Shown here: in pieces, positions 1-8,645 of the stretch | How positions within the stretch are numbered: the first letter of the stretch is position 1 | Layout of the letters: each line of letters begins with the position of its first letter | DNA from: JADJLQ01 sp964396995 | GTDB taxonomy: Bacteria; Bacteroidota; Bacteroidia; Chitinophagales; Saprospiraceae | NCBI GenBank assembly: GCA_964396995.1 | Contig: CAYNIG010000009.1 | Coordinates: 1-41,137 of the forward strand | Length of the DNA stretch: 41,137 nucleotides | Direction of reading: 5' to 3' | Translations under genes and position numbers: made by a program | Notes under the pieces: model-generated | The model's input: only the letters and a program-made list of their open reading frames with translations | Told to the model about the DNA's origin: nothing | Databases searched by the model: none

Positions 1-446
1 AAATAAAGCAGAGACCTGTTCATGCTGCAACCGAAATCAATTAAAAGCTAGAAAGCAAAATCACCGTCAAGCAATGAAGTTAGCCTGGAAATCCGACTGT
101 TATGTAGGGCAGCTGAAGAGGTCGGTCCAAAGGAATGCCTTATTTTCTGACGAGCTTTCTTTGATTCTTTCTTTGGCGGACAAAGAAAGAATGGCAAATT
201 AAAAAAATTTTACTTAACCAGCTGACCCTAATTAATATACGCAATTCATGATTTGAAAGTTGGGATGGGCTTCCAAATTCTGAGTAAGGCTTTTCTATCA
301 TTTTCATTGTGTTACCGGCTTCGGGCTAACCTAAATTGAGCCACCTTTTGCAGTCAAGAACACTTCCTACATGGTACATTGTAAATTGTATCTGGTACAG
401 GGTATATCCTCCATTCTCCATCTTTAAGCATTATATTTACCCTGCA
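1..446. other. Leading region with no recognised gene
   Basis: No gene is recognised in these bases. On the plus strand a frame is open from the window edge (base 2) to a stop at 199-201. It encodes about 66 codons with a CSCC cluster, so it could be the 3' end of a gene lying mostly outside the window, but I recognise no family in it. The stretch also holds a perfect hairpin at 164-192. The codons directly upstream of the pssA start (336-446) are open in the pssA frame but look like untranslated DNA. Confidence 0.4.
164..192. repeat. Perfect 12-bp inverted repeat (hairpin)
   Basis: ATTCTTTCTTTG (164-175) is exactly complementary to CAAAGAAAGAAT (181-192) across a 5-base loop GCGGA. An A-run follows shortly (201-207) but no T-run, so it is not a classical intrinsic terminator on the plus strand. 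It may be a bidirectional terminator or a dispersed REP-like element. Seen directly in sequence; the role is inferred. Confidence 0.55.
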
Positions 447-1166
447 ATGAAAAAACAAATCCCCAATCTTCTTACTTTGTTCAATCTGTTGATGGGTTGC
501 TGTGCCTTGTATTTTATTTTTGTACAGGCATACACTATTGTTTTTTACCTGATCATCCTGGCTGCCGTTGCTGATGTATTCGATGGCATGGTAGCAAGAT
601 GGCTCAAAGTCGATGGCGGACTTGGCGAACAGCTGGATTCATTAGCCGATGTAGTTTCATTTGGAGTAGTGCCCGGAGCCATACTGTTCCAACTCATCCG
701 ATATGCTCATGACTCTTCCAGTGGTATGAATGGATCCAGCGCCGGAGTATGGCTTGGTTTTCTGGGTTTTATATTTACATTAGGAGCTGCACTTCGCCTG
801 GCCAGATTTAATATAGATGAGAGGCAAACCACAGAATTTATAGGACTTGCTACCCCCGGGGCATCGGTTGCAGTATTGGGATTAATGATGATTCAAAACA
901 AGGGACAAGGATGGTTTCAGGAAAATCTGATCAATGAGTATGTATTGATAAGTTTCGCTATTGCCTTGTTTTTGCTGATGAATTCACCAATTCGAATGTT
1001 TAGTTTAAAATCGATCAGAGGTGGTTTTAAAGGAAATGAAATCCCGATTGGATTTATGGTACTGGCTTTGGTCTCCATTCTGTTTTTTGGCGGACCCGCT
1101 TTGTTCTTAGTCCCTTTTGTTTATGTGATGGTATCGATTGTACATTACCGGAAAACGGTTCGCTAG
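447..1166 (+). CDS. pssA: CDP-diacylglycerol--serine O-phosphatidyltransferase
   Basis: Membrane enzyme that transfers phosphatidyl from CDP-diacylglycerol to L-serine, giving phosphatidylserine, the precursor of phosphatidylethanolamine. The full CDP-alcohol phosphatidyltransferase signature DG-x2-AR-x8-G-x3-D-x3-D is present at about residues 46-68 (D46, G47, A50, R51, G60, D64, D68), with the Asp residues expected to bind metal and substrate. Several hydrophobic segments follow, as expected for this multi-pass family. The ATG at 447 is chosen because MKKQIPNLLTLFN is the usual N-terminus of bacterial PssA; the open frame reaches back to 336 but that extension looks non-coding. Length is 239 aa, normal for the family. 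It converges with the HD-PycTM gene on the other strand. Confidence 0.93.
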   Translation: MKKQIPNLLTLFNLLMGCCALYFIFVQAYTIVFYLIILAAVADVFDGMVARWLKVDGGLGEQLDSLADVVSFGVVPGAILFQLIRYAHDSSSGMNGSSAGVWLGFLGFIFTLGAALRLARFNIDERQTTEFIGLATPGASVAVLGLMMIQNKGQGWFQENLINEYVLISFAIALFLLMNSPIRMFSLKSIRGGFKGNEIPIGFMVLALVSILFFGGPALFLVPFVYVMVSIVHYRKTVR

Positions 1167-1225
1167 GAAACCGGACTAATTTTATTGATATGGATTACTG
1201 ATTAATTTCAACTTACCTTTTCCTT

Positions 1226-2374
1226 TTACCCTTTGCCCAATAAGAAACCAAGGATAAACAACAAACTTGACAGTGTAATGCCAATCAAAAAGAACGAATA
1301 ACATTTTCTGAGCATATTAAATTTTCGGCCGAGTGATTTACCCAAAAAATACAAGTCCATCACAGCAGCTTCGTCCAGGTTATGATCCTGAGTAAGAGTG
1401 AATTTCATGCCTTCAAAATAGTCATCCAGCGATGAATTATAAAAATTTCCAAAGAAAAATAAACTTCCTTTGCCTGCTTTGATGTCGGCCAGATTAAATT
1501 TTCCTTTGAATTGGCCGGGTTGGGTTGACAGGGCAGCATATATGATAGAGATTACGCACGTAACTCCAATCATCCCAGCAGGCAGTATAAAAAACCAATC
1601 TTTGTCAAAATCTTTTCTCAACAGAGTGGGCAAAGCAAAAGTAAGAATCAAGGCATTGATACTGAGCATGATATTGGCTTTGTTGTCAGCAATCTGGGTG
1701 AGATTGATATGATTTCGCAAAGCAGTTTTGAAAAGCATTTCTGCAGTTCGGTTGCTATTGATCATCGATCCCCCTTTCTTTTTATCTCTCTTGATTTTTT
1801 CTTTTAGCTCTTCCCTGTTTTTCTTTTTGCCTTCGTCGTATTTCAATTTTCCTTCACGGGTTTGAAATAGCGTATCCTTGAGAAAGGTATTGTTTTGATT
1901 TTCCCATTCTTCGTTAGTGATTTTTTCACCAATCAGGTTATCTCGCTCCTGGCGTATCAATTCTGAAAATGTTTCCCAATCATCTCGTCCCAGATTGGAA
2001 AGATCTGCATCCTGTAAAAGTGCGCCTACTTTATCAGTTGACAGGTGTGGCATTTTAGTTGCGTCTATGGCATTGACTACTTTGGTTATTTTGTCTGTCG
2101 GATAGTTTAGCTCAGAAAGGTATGCGGCAGCTATTTTTTTACTTTCATCTTCATGATTGTGAAAGGTACGGACAAACCCCGTATCATGGAATAATGCTGC
2201 CAGACTCAAAATCTCTCTGTCGTCATCACTCAGTGCAGCAGCATCTGCCAGGCTCATAGCCTCATCGTAAACCATGGAAGTGTGATCCCAATTGTGATAA
2301 ACATGCCCTGTACTTAGTTCTTTACTCAAAAGATTTTGTACATATGCCCTTGCCTTTGTTACTATGTCCGACAT
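1226..2374 (-). CDS. HD-domain phosphohydrolase fused to a Pycsar effector-like (PycTM/DUF5706) membrane domain
   Basis: A two-part protein of 382 aa. Residues ~1-150 form an HD hydrolase domain: H31, the H63-D64 doublet in LFHDTGF and D124 are the expected metal ligands, so hydrolysis of a phosphorylated nucleotide is plausible. A charged Lys/Glu-rich linker (~175-202) leads to a C-terminal region with the ADNKANIMLSINA motif (229-241) typical of the PycTM (DUF5706) family. It has predicted membrane helices at about 235-253, 261-283 and 357-380. PycTM proteins act as membrane-damaging effectors triggered by cCMP/cUMP in Pycsar anti-phage defence. No nucleotide cyclase gene lies next to it, so a defence role is inference; it may be a stand-alone nucleotide-responsive membrane protein. 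Confidence 0.8.
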   Translation of the reverse strand: MSDIVTKARAYVQNLLSKELSTGHVYHNWDHTSMVYDEAMSLADAAALSDDDREILSLAALFHDTGFVRTFHNHEDESKKIAAAYLSELNYPTDKITKVVNAIDATKMPHLSTDKVGALLQDADLSNLGRDDWETFSELIRQERDNLIGEKITNEEWENQNNTFLKDTLFQTREGKLKYDEGKKKNREELKEKIKRDKKKGGSMINSNRTAEMLFKTALRNHINLTQIADNKANIMLSINALILTFALPTLLRKDFDKDWFFILPAGMIGVTCVISIIYAALSTQPGQFKGKFNLADIKAGKGSLFFFGNFYNSSLDDYFEGMKFTLTQDHNLDEAAVMDLYFLGKSLGRKFNMLRKCYSFFLIGITLSSLLFILGFLLGKG

Positions 2375-2484
2375 ATTTTAAGCTCTAAAAATACGAAGAA
2401 ATTGATCAATTCCTAAAATCTGGTTTCTGTGTATCTGCAGGTTCAGGATAGGATCTCTGCTACTTCAGGATGATTTATCCCCAA

Positions 2485-4653
2485 TCATAGATTCCACCAA
2501 TAATTCATTTTAAAAACAAAAGCCCGGTTTTTTACATTCCATGGGGAAGGCAGGTAATTATCTGTGTATACGAGGTATAAATCGGATGCAGGGGCAAAAC
2601 GCCATTGCAACCGGGTATTCAGATTTAGATTGTTTATCTGTTCATTGTATTGAACAAATGAAGTCAGAAAGAGTTTATTGGTAAAAGTGATGTCAGCACG
2701 GGGACCGATCAGCCAAAATGTGGTCTCGTTCCAGGGTGCCGGCATATCTATTTTATTAAAGCTTCCCGAGATCAATAGATTTACATAAGGTTGAAACCGA
2801 TACCCCAGGTCGGCTGTGAGGTTAGTTCTTGTTCCATTTTGATAATATCCTCCCAAACGGTATGAAAAATTATAAGTGAATAATTTTTGCGGTGCTGACA
2901 TATAATCTGCCCCGGTAGAATTCCAATGGTGTCTGCTGCCCACAGGCAAGAGCGGTTTGGTGGTATTAGTAGGGTCAAAAGCTTGCAAAAGTTCTACCCA
3001 GTCATCTGCCACCCATACTCCCAGCCTGGCTTGTGTACGAAAACTAAAGGTATATTGGAAAAATAACGTACGATCTGTGGCTGTAAAATCAGGTTTAAAA
3101 TAGGAAAACATTCCCAAAGAAGGGCCGTGAGTAAGTAATTTACTTTTGGAGGTGGTATAAAATAAATAAGATGCCATAGGACTTAATTTCCAATAATTTT
3201 TCCTGGGTACATATCCTACTTCTGCAGTAAAATCCTGGGTCACATATTCCTGTGACCACTGTAACGATACCCGCCTGTTATTGTATCCAATATTTCCCAC
3301 ATGAGCCCATGCATTGCTGGATTTACGGGTATCAAATGATCTTACCAGATTGAACTTGCCGGACCATTCATTATTAGCAGAGGCGAGATTGTATTCAATA
3401 CCGAGGTTACGTGCAAATTGATTATTTGTTTTCTTTAATTCATTGGACAGATCGTGGTATCGGATAGCTTGTTTGTTTATTCCGAAAATGGTCAGGTTGG
3501 ATCTGCTGAAAAGTTTTCTTTGCAAAGCAAGCATTCCGAAATTATATCCGGGTTGATTTTCGTTTTTTCTAGTCTGCATATCAAGCACACCTATTCTCCA
3601 GTTTTGATCCAGTTTTCCACTGATACGTGCTCCAAAATCTATGGGAATGCCAAGGCCAATCCTTCTGGAAAAAAAAGGTCTCATGGTAGTTGTGCCAATG
3701 CCTGCAAATAGGTCACCGTTTTCTAAAAAAAATTGCCTTCTCTCAGGAAAAAATAACTCAAAGCGATCCAGGTTGGTCACTTGTCGGTCTACTTCTACCT
3801 GAGAAAAATCAGGATTGACGGTAAGGTCCAGATTAATAGAACTGGTGAGAGCAACTTTAGCATCCGCACCAATCTCTTTCCGTACGATAGATTTAGTGCC
3901 GGCAGTATAATCTTTACTTACACCAGTAAGGGCATACGGAATAATGGAAATATTTTGACCTATATCCGGAGGTGCTTTGTCCCATACGAGAGTACCGGTA
4001 TAGGCCAGGGAGGCGGTGGGAAAAATCCTGGGGATAGGTGTCCAGGATGATTTTTCTGTAGTCCGGATGTCCAATCTTGAAAAGTTTATTCCCCATTCTG
4101 TAATGCCTTTTTTATAACGGATGCTCTTAAAGGGAATAGAAGCTTCAAATACCCATTTATCATCATAGTTTTTGGTGACTCCTGTCCAACGGTTTTCCCA
4201 GCTCAAATCCACTTTACCACCATCGTACATAGTGCCGTCCCACTGGGCACCGGCTGCATTCGATCCAAAAGAGAACCCATTGGTGCGATCATCAAATGGA
4301 TCCATAAACAATAAAAAATTATCGTTTCTCGAAAAAGAGAAATCCCGTTTTAGGGACTCTACTCTCAGTTTTTTATCTATTGCATGATATGCCTCTACCA
4401 ACAAATAGATGTTTTTCCGATCGTATGCCATACGTATATCGGTACGGGCTTTTGCTTTGCTCGTATCCATGGGCAATACCATGTAGAAATCGGATGCGTT
4501 TTGAGTATTTTTCCATCCTTCATCGTTGCCATTACCATCTATTTTAAAAGGGTGGCTGGTTTCTTTGATAAAGTATTTATAGTCTGCATTTTTCTTTTGG
4601 GCATGTGAAAAAGCAGAGAGACATAAAAGAAATAGCGCAATCGATTTCCGCAT
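2485..4653 (-). CDS. Carbohydrate-binding family 9-like / DUF5916 outer-membrane protein
   Basis: Exported protein of 722 aa. A signal peptide (residues 1-~18, ending FSHAQ) is followed by a CBM9-like beta-sandwich at about 30-220 (ending near FSRLDIRT), marked by IDGNGNDEGW and the IRMAYDRKNIYLLVEAY strand pattern. The remaining ~490 residues match the DUF5916 type, rich in aromatic alternating strands and ending in an aromatic strand (FVFKMNYWWNL), as expected for an outer-membrane beta-barrel. The family is common in Bacteroidota and often described as carbohydrate-binding, but substrate and reaction are unknown. No SusC/SusD partner is nearby. It appears to be a single-gene unit, with the divergent small gene at 4784 upstream. 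Confidence 0.85.
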   Translation of the reverse strand: MRKSIALFLLCLSAFSHAQKKNADYKYFIKETSHPFKIDGNGNDEGWKNTQNASDFYMVLPMDTSKAKARTDIRMAYDRKNIYLLVEAYHAIDKKLRVESLKRDFSFSRNDNFLLFMDPFDDRTNGFSFGSNAAGAQWDGTMYDGGKVDLSWENRWTGVTKNYDDKWVFEASIPFKSIRYKKGITEWGINFSRLDIRTTEKSSWTPIPRIFPTASLAYTGTLVWDKAPPDIGQNISIIPYALTGVSKDYTAGTKSIVRKEIGADAKVALTSSINLDLTVNPDFSQVEVDRQVTNLDRFELFFPERRQFFLENGDLFAGIGTTTMRPFFSRRIGLGIPIDFGARISGKLDQNWRIGVLDMQTRKNENQPGYNFGMLALQRKLFSRSNLTIFGINKQAIRYHDLSNELKKTNNQFARNLGIEYNLASANNEWSGKFNLVRSFDTRKSSNAWAHVGNIGYNNRRVSLQWSQEYVTQDFTAEVGYVPRKNYWKLSPMASYLFYTTSKSKLLTHGPSLGMFSYFKPDFTATDRTLFFQYTFSFRTQARLGVWVADDWVELLQAFDPTNTTKPLLPVGSRHHWNSTGADYMSAPQKLFTYNFSYRLGGYYQNGTRTNLTADLGYRFQPYVNLLISGSFNKIDMPAPWNETTFWLIGPRADITFTNKLFLTSFVQYNEQINNLNLNTRLQWRFAPASDLYLVYTDNYLPSPWNVKNRAFVFKMNYWWNL

Positions 4654-4783
4654 AGGGGCATAAAGGTATTTTAAATGTATGGGATGGGCAAGGAAAGAAA
4701 ACGACTTGCATTCATAAATTCCGGTTGATTTATATTTTACTATTGAAGTATTTTATTATATATTTATTCCTGTGAATAGTTAT

Positions 4784-5065
4784 ATGGTCAATATTGATTT
4801 GTTTTACCTGGATGAAAATTTCTGGGCATTGCTTCCAGCCCACAGAAAGCTGATCAATGATCTGCTTATCGAAGGCAGGATAGAGATGTACGCCATCAGT
4901 GAAGATAAAGCCCAGGGTTGGATCATCATCAAGGCAAATCACGATAGGGAAGTAAAAAAAATAGTAGATGGTTTTCCCATACGAAATTATTTCCGGTACG
5001 AGATACATCCATTATTTATCTTGAATAATTCCGTGAGTCTTTGGCCTAAAATGCATTTAAATTAG
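4784..5065 (+). CDS. Small muconolactone isomerase-like (ferredoxin-fold) protein
   Basis: A 93-aa protein with the beta-alpha-beta pattern of the dimeric ferredoxin-like fold. A first strand (VNIDLFYLD) is followed by a helix with LLPAHRKLINDLLIEGRIEMY, a second strand (GWIIIKA), a helix (EVKKIVDGFPI) and a last strand ending in YEIHPL. This resembles muconolactone delta-isomerase/YCII-type small proteins, but catalytic function cannot be asserted. The ATG at 4784 is preferred; a GTG at 4772 in frame would add four residues. The stop abuts the stop of the T9SS gene on the other strand. An antisense open frame (4730-5008, minus) shows no family features. Confidence 0.6.
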   Translation: MVNIDLFYLDENFWALLPAHRKLINDLLIEGRIEMYAISEDKAQGWIIIKANHDREVKKIVDGFPIRNYFRYEIHPLFILNNSVSLWPKMHLN

Positions 5066-6916
5066 TTATCTTATCAAAGTAATATCTCCTGATTTTCTGA
5101 TCACTTTATCGTTAATCAATACTAATTCTACCAGGTAAACATAGGTACCTGTGTTGGCATTTTTTGATTGTACGATACCGTCCCAGCCAACCTGATCGAG
5201 GGGGCTGCGATGATAGGACTCAAATACCAGCCCACCGTACCGGTTAAAAATTTTAAATGATCGTATTTCTTTTACAGCCCGCTTGGTGGTATAGGGAAGG
5301 AAAACATCATTTTTCCCATCCCCGTTTGGGGTAAATACATTTGGAATAAAAAGATTGATGTCTTCATTTATCCGGATGATGATGGTATCCGTTGCTTTGC
5401 ATTCATTTGCGTTGAAACTTTCGACAATGAGTTTGGATGTGGTATAAGGGACAAAGAAAGATCCTTCACAGAATTGAGAACAGACTATTTTATCATCGTA
5501 GGTATAGATGCTTTTCAGTATTGGTTCTGTACCATTTGCTTTCAGGCTTATCTCAGATCCGAGATTCAGCATTTGATCCGGACCAAGAAAGACTTTAAAT
5601 TCCGGCGGATCTGTAATTTCTATCGACTCCTCATAGCTGCATTTAAAATGATCCAGAATTTTTAAATTATAAGACCCTTTAGTGAGCTGATGAAATATTT
5701 GATTTGCCGGAATGGGTTTAGTATCAACCGTAATGATGAAAGGCGGGTAACCATTTATCACCGATTGTACGGTAATGGATGCATCTTTTTTTCCATAGCA
5801 GCTTGGATCACTTACAGTCAGTACAGGCGACAGTCGTTTATCCGGTACAATACTTAAATGTAAAGTGACTATACTATCACATCCCAGTCTCGACACCAAT
5901 GTATCTATAAACGTACCTGCAGAGGTCAGGTTTCTTGTGCCGAATTTATAGGAAGTACCTGAACATATAGTATCCCGGGCGGTATACAGTTTTGGCTGAA
6001 CAAATATGGTTTTTACATTGGAGATCAGCCGGCATTTCGTATTGGCGAGGTTTTGCTCCGTAGCGGCAAGCAGATATCTGTAATAATAATAACCACTGCG
6101 CAGATCGGTGTGTTTAATTACGGAGTCTTTGGAAAGGTTTTTCCAATTCGATACGCCATCATCACTTACTTGCCACTGTAATGCTGGATTTTTAAATTGA
6201 TCTCCCAGGATAGTGGCCTTAAGGCTGATCGGCTCACCATCTTCACATATATTGGCTACAGATTCCGGTAAAATTAAAGCTTTGGGACCGCAGGCTCTGA
6301 ATGATATATTATCCAGGCCAATATCATTACCTATACCGCCGGGAGCATTATTTCTCAGGCTCAGTTTTAATTGAAACTGTCCGGGTCTGGTAGTAAAAGT
6401 AAAGCCAGCAGTATTCCATTGTTCCGATTGAGGTATTGCACCGGTATTGTATTTTTCTATGTCATCGATAAGAAAAGTAACATTTGGAAGAATATGGTTG
6501 GTCACATTTCTCTGAATCATATTGATCACATCGGCTGAAAATTCATACAGTGTGTTTTCACACAAACCGGTAATCGTTTTTTCATAAAACAATCCGGGGG
6601 TATAACTGGCATTCACTACCATCATATATCCATTGGGGTCCGTACTATTGTCTTTAATTTTTATCCATGACGGGAATAGCCCGGGCCAGTCAGAATTATT
6701 GGTGATTACATAATATCCGTCATTGGGAGGACCCTGAGTGGCATAAGTATACCCGGGAGCCGTTCCGGGATCAATCTGCCTAATATTAGGAGTACCAGAC
6801 CCGAAATCACCATCCGTAAATATATTTTCACCCAGATTTCCGGAACATTTTTGAGGAAACGCCTGGTTGCAAATGCAGGCTAAAATCCAAATCACTAACC
6901 ACCTATACCTCAACAT
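5066..6916 (-). CDS. Large exported protein with T9SS type B sorting domain
   Basis: 616-aa secreted protein. The N-terminus has a hydrophobic signal peptide ending near FPQKCSG. Residues ~30-205 look like a beta-sandwich of the kind seen in carbohydrate- or adhesin-type domains, with a recurring Cys-containing pattern. The middle has Ig/PKD-like repeats (SVANICEDGEPISLKA, GTSYKFGTRNL, DPSCYGKKDASITV). The last ~95 residues are the gliding-motility-associated C-terminal domain: IPNVFTPNGDGKNDVF, then IFNRYGGLVFE, GWDG and GTYVYLVEL. This domain directs type IX secretion and surface attachment in Bacteroidota. Likely role is cell-surface adhesion; the ligand is unknown. It is a single gene. 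Confidence 0.88.
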   Translation of the reverse strand: MLRYRWLVIWILACICNQAFPQKCSGNLGENIFTDGDFGSGTPNIRQIDPGTAPGYTYATQGPPNDGYYVITNNSDWPGLFPSWIKIKDNSTDPNGYMMVVNASYTPGLFYEKTITGLCENTLYEFSADVINMIQRNVTNHILPNVTFLIDDIEKYNTGAIPQSEQWNTAGFTFTTRPGQFQLKLSLRNNAPGGIGNDIGLDNISFRACGPKALILPESVANICEDGEPISLKATILGDQFKNPALQWQVSDDGVSNWKNLSKDSVIKHTDLRSGYYYYRYLLAATEQNLANTKCRLISNVKTIFVQPKLYTARDTICSGTSYKFGTRNLTSAGTFIDTLVSRLGCDSIVTLHLSIVPDKRLSPVLTVSDPSCYGKKDASITVQSVINGYPPFIITVDTKPIPANQIFHQLTKGSYNLKILDHFKCSYEESIEITDPPEFKVFLGPDQMLNLGSEISLKANGTEPILKSIYTYDDKIVCSQFCEGSFFVPYTTSKLIVESFNANECKATDTIIIRINEDINLFIPNVFTPNGDGKNDVFLPYTTKRAVKEIRSFKIFNRYGGLVFESYHRSPLDQVGWDGIVQSKNANTGTYVYLVELVLINDKVIRKSGDITLIR

Positions 6917-7004
6917 GAAAACAAGATATCAAAAAATCAGTCTGTTGAATAAAAAATTTAGACTGTAAAAATCTACCCCTTTTTAAAATGGATTAGGATT
7001 CATT

Positions 7005-8036
7005 CTATCTTCCTGTCCTCAGACTTGATTTCCGGATGAGCAAATCATGATGCAATAAAATGGACTTGGTTTTTTCCAGCGAATGTGAGCCTTTCAGATG
7101 ATTGATTATTTGATTCGCAGCCAGTTCACCCATTTCATATCCAGGGTAGTTTATGGTAGTAAGGTTGGGTTCCATTACTATGGAGATAGGGTCATTATTA
7201 AATCCCACCATGGCAATGTCCTGCGGAATTTTTACTCCTTTCTGTTTTAAATGCATCATGCATCCTACAGCACTGCTGTCATTAGCGCAAAAAATTCCAT
7301 CGGGTCTGTGTTTTAGTTTTAAAATATTTTCTGCAATAGATTGTCCCGATTCTATGCTGAGATTGCCGTAAAAAATCATTTTATCATTATAGACCAGTTG
7401 GTGTTCAGCCAATGCTCTTTTATATCCTTTAAATCGCTGTTTGTATATCAATCTTGGAGTATCGGCAGTAATATGAACTATCGATTTACAACCCTGCTGT
7501 ATGAGGTGGATCGTAGCGTCGTAAGATGCTTTTTCATTGTCAAGCACTATATTGGTAAAAGAAGGGTGATCCTCTGCCCTGTCAAAAAAAATAAGGGGTG
7601 TTTTTTTGGAAACAAACTGATTAAAATGGTCCAGGTTTTTAGACTCATACGCCAATGAAACCAACAAACCATCTACCCGGTTGAGAAACATTGTATTGGC
7701 ACTTTCGATTTCTTTCTCCCATTTTTCAGCCGATTGAGAGATGATTAGATTGTAACCAGCAGTATTTGCAACGGATTCCATACCGGCAATCACAGTACTC
7801 ATAAAATAACTGTTTACCCTGGGTATAATCACTCCCAGTGTGTTGGTATTTTGAGTCCTGAGGCTTTTTGCAAATTGGTTGGTTCTGTATCCCAGTTTTT
7901 TGGCAAGTTCGGTGATTTTCTTTTTTGTCTTTTTATTTACTACAGGGTCGTTTTTGAGAGCACGGCTTACGGTGGCTATAGAGATATCCAGTTCTTTGGC
8001 TATGTCGTAGATAGTGACCTCTTTCTCTCTGAGCAT
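7005..8036 (-). CDS. LacI-family transcriptional regulator
   Basis: 343-aa DNA-binding regulator. Residues ~7-55 hold the LacI helix-turn-helix and hinge (VTIYDIAKELDISIATVSRAL, then GYRTNQFAKSLR). The rest is a periplasmic-binding-protein-like sensor (TLGVIIPRVNSYF, DGLLVSLAYE, FFDRAED, DGIFCANDSSAVGCM, VGFNNDPIS), which normally binds a sugar. The length is standard. The effector cannot be read from sequence. It stands alone; the nearest glycan genes are the apiosidase remnant on the other side of its promoter and the distant GH31 and GH95 genes, so its target may have been lost with the deleted glycosidase. That link is speculation. Confidence 0.92.
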   Translation of the reverse strand: MLREKEVTIYDIAKELDISIATVSRALKNDPVVNKKTKKKITELAKKLGYRTNQFAKSLRTQNTNTLGVIIPRVNSYFMSTVIAGMESVANTAGYNLIISQSAEKWEKEIESANTMFLNRVDGLLVSLAYESKNLDHFNQFVSKKTPLIFFDRAEDHPSFTNIVLDNEKASYDATIHLIQQGCKSIVHITADTPRLIYKQRFKGYKRALAEHQLVYNDKMIFYGNLSIESGQSIAENILKLKHRPDGIFCANDSSAVGCMMHLKQKGVKIPQDIAMVGFNNDPISIVMEPNLTTINYPGYEMGELAANQIINHLKGSHSLEKTKSILLHHDLLIRKSSLRTGR

Positions 8037-8059
8037 AATAAATTTAGGCAGTTATACCA

Positions 8060-8067
8060 CAAAACTA
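8060..8067 (-). promoter_or_regulatory. Candidate -7 box for the LacI regulator gene
   Basis: TAGTTTTG on the minus strand matches the Bacteroidota -7 consensus TAnnTTTG. It lies 24 bases before the start codon at 8036. No convincing -33 TTTG at normal spacing was seen. Confidence 0.4.
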
Positions 8068-8178
8068 AAAACAATAACGATATGGAAATGGCCAATAACA
8101 ATGGGTTTAGCAACCTGCACAGGTGTGTAGCAAAAATTGTAGGAAATTCGTAAATTTAGGTTCCTAAAACAAAACAAG

Positions 8179-8487
8179 ATGGATAAAGAAAAGCAACTTG
8201 AATCCATCCTAAAAGCAGTAGAAACAGAAGTACGAACTTGGTTAGAAGAAGAGGCAACCTACACGTATCCAATAAAATATGAAAAAGATTTGTTAGTAAG
8301 GTGCTTGCGGATAGGAGCTTATATGCTTGAGCAAAGTCAGGGCTTACCAAAATACCGCAATTCAAAAAAAAAAGTAATAACGTGTTTTGGAAAGCTGGAG
8401 TTTAAAAAGGGTCATATGCTAGAACAAGGTACCATACATATTAAAAGATACTCTTTATCGCTTTTTTACATTCTACCATTTTTATAA
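8179..8487 (+). pseudogene. Transposase N-terminal fragment (possibly ISKra4-type)
   Basis: A 102-codon frame. Its first ~75 residues (MDKEKQLESILKAVE, then MLEQSQGLPKYRNSKKKVITCFGKLEFKK in two parts) resemble the N-terminus of transposases of the ISKra4/UPF0236 style, where a basic YRN-KKK-x-TxFGK segment precedes the catalytic region. Everything after about 8410 looks unrelated, and the frame ends in a hydrophobic run that overlaps the glycosidase remnant. No catalytic domain remains, so it would be inactive. The family assignment is from memory and uncertain; it could instead be an uncharacterised small protein. Confidence 0.45.
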
Positions 8488-8645
8488 ATGCTAAAAATAT
8501 TTCACCGTTTAATAAAACACTATATTGGTTTAATCAAAGAGAGGGTAATTACATCAGGTTAGGAGGTATCGGTACTGATGAAAAATTTGGTATTACAGCC
8601 CCCGATGAACCAGATTGGATTTTATTATTAAAAAATGAAAAATGA
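8445..8645 (+). pseudogene. C-terminal remnant of an apiosidase-like (DUF4038) glycoside hydrolase
   Basis: A frame without a start codon of its own, open from after a stop at 8442-8444 to a stop at 8643-8645. Its last ~45 codons read NKTLYWFNQREGNYIRL, GGIGTDEKFGITAPDEPDW and ILLLKNEK. This matches the small C-terminal domain (collagen-binding-like, PF12904 type) that ends DUF4038 apiosidase-like glycosidases: an aromatic-N/D-P/Q-R-x-G motif, then a P-D-x-x-DW-hydrophobic ending. The catalytic barrel is absent, so the gene has lost its 5' part. The stop overlaps the start of the peptidase gene as ATGA, which suggests the two were once an operon. Confidence 0.6.

Noticed and set aside
1226..2374. 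Complete Pycsar operon
   Set aside because: No adenylate/cytidylate cyclase-type gene lies on either side; only the effector-like domain is present.
4730..5008. 92-codon minus-strand frame opposite the isomerase-like gene
   Set aside because: It has no family pattern, and the plus strand shows a clear ferredoxin-like fold in the same place.
8156..8365. 69-codon minus-strand frame opposite the transposase fragment
   Set aside because: Low-complexity Leu/Phe-rich translation, typical of an antisense shadow of A-rich coding DNA.
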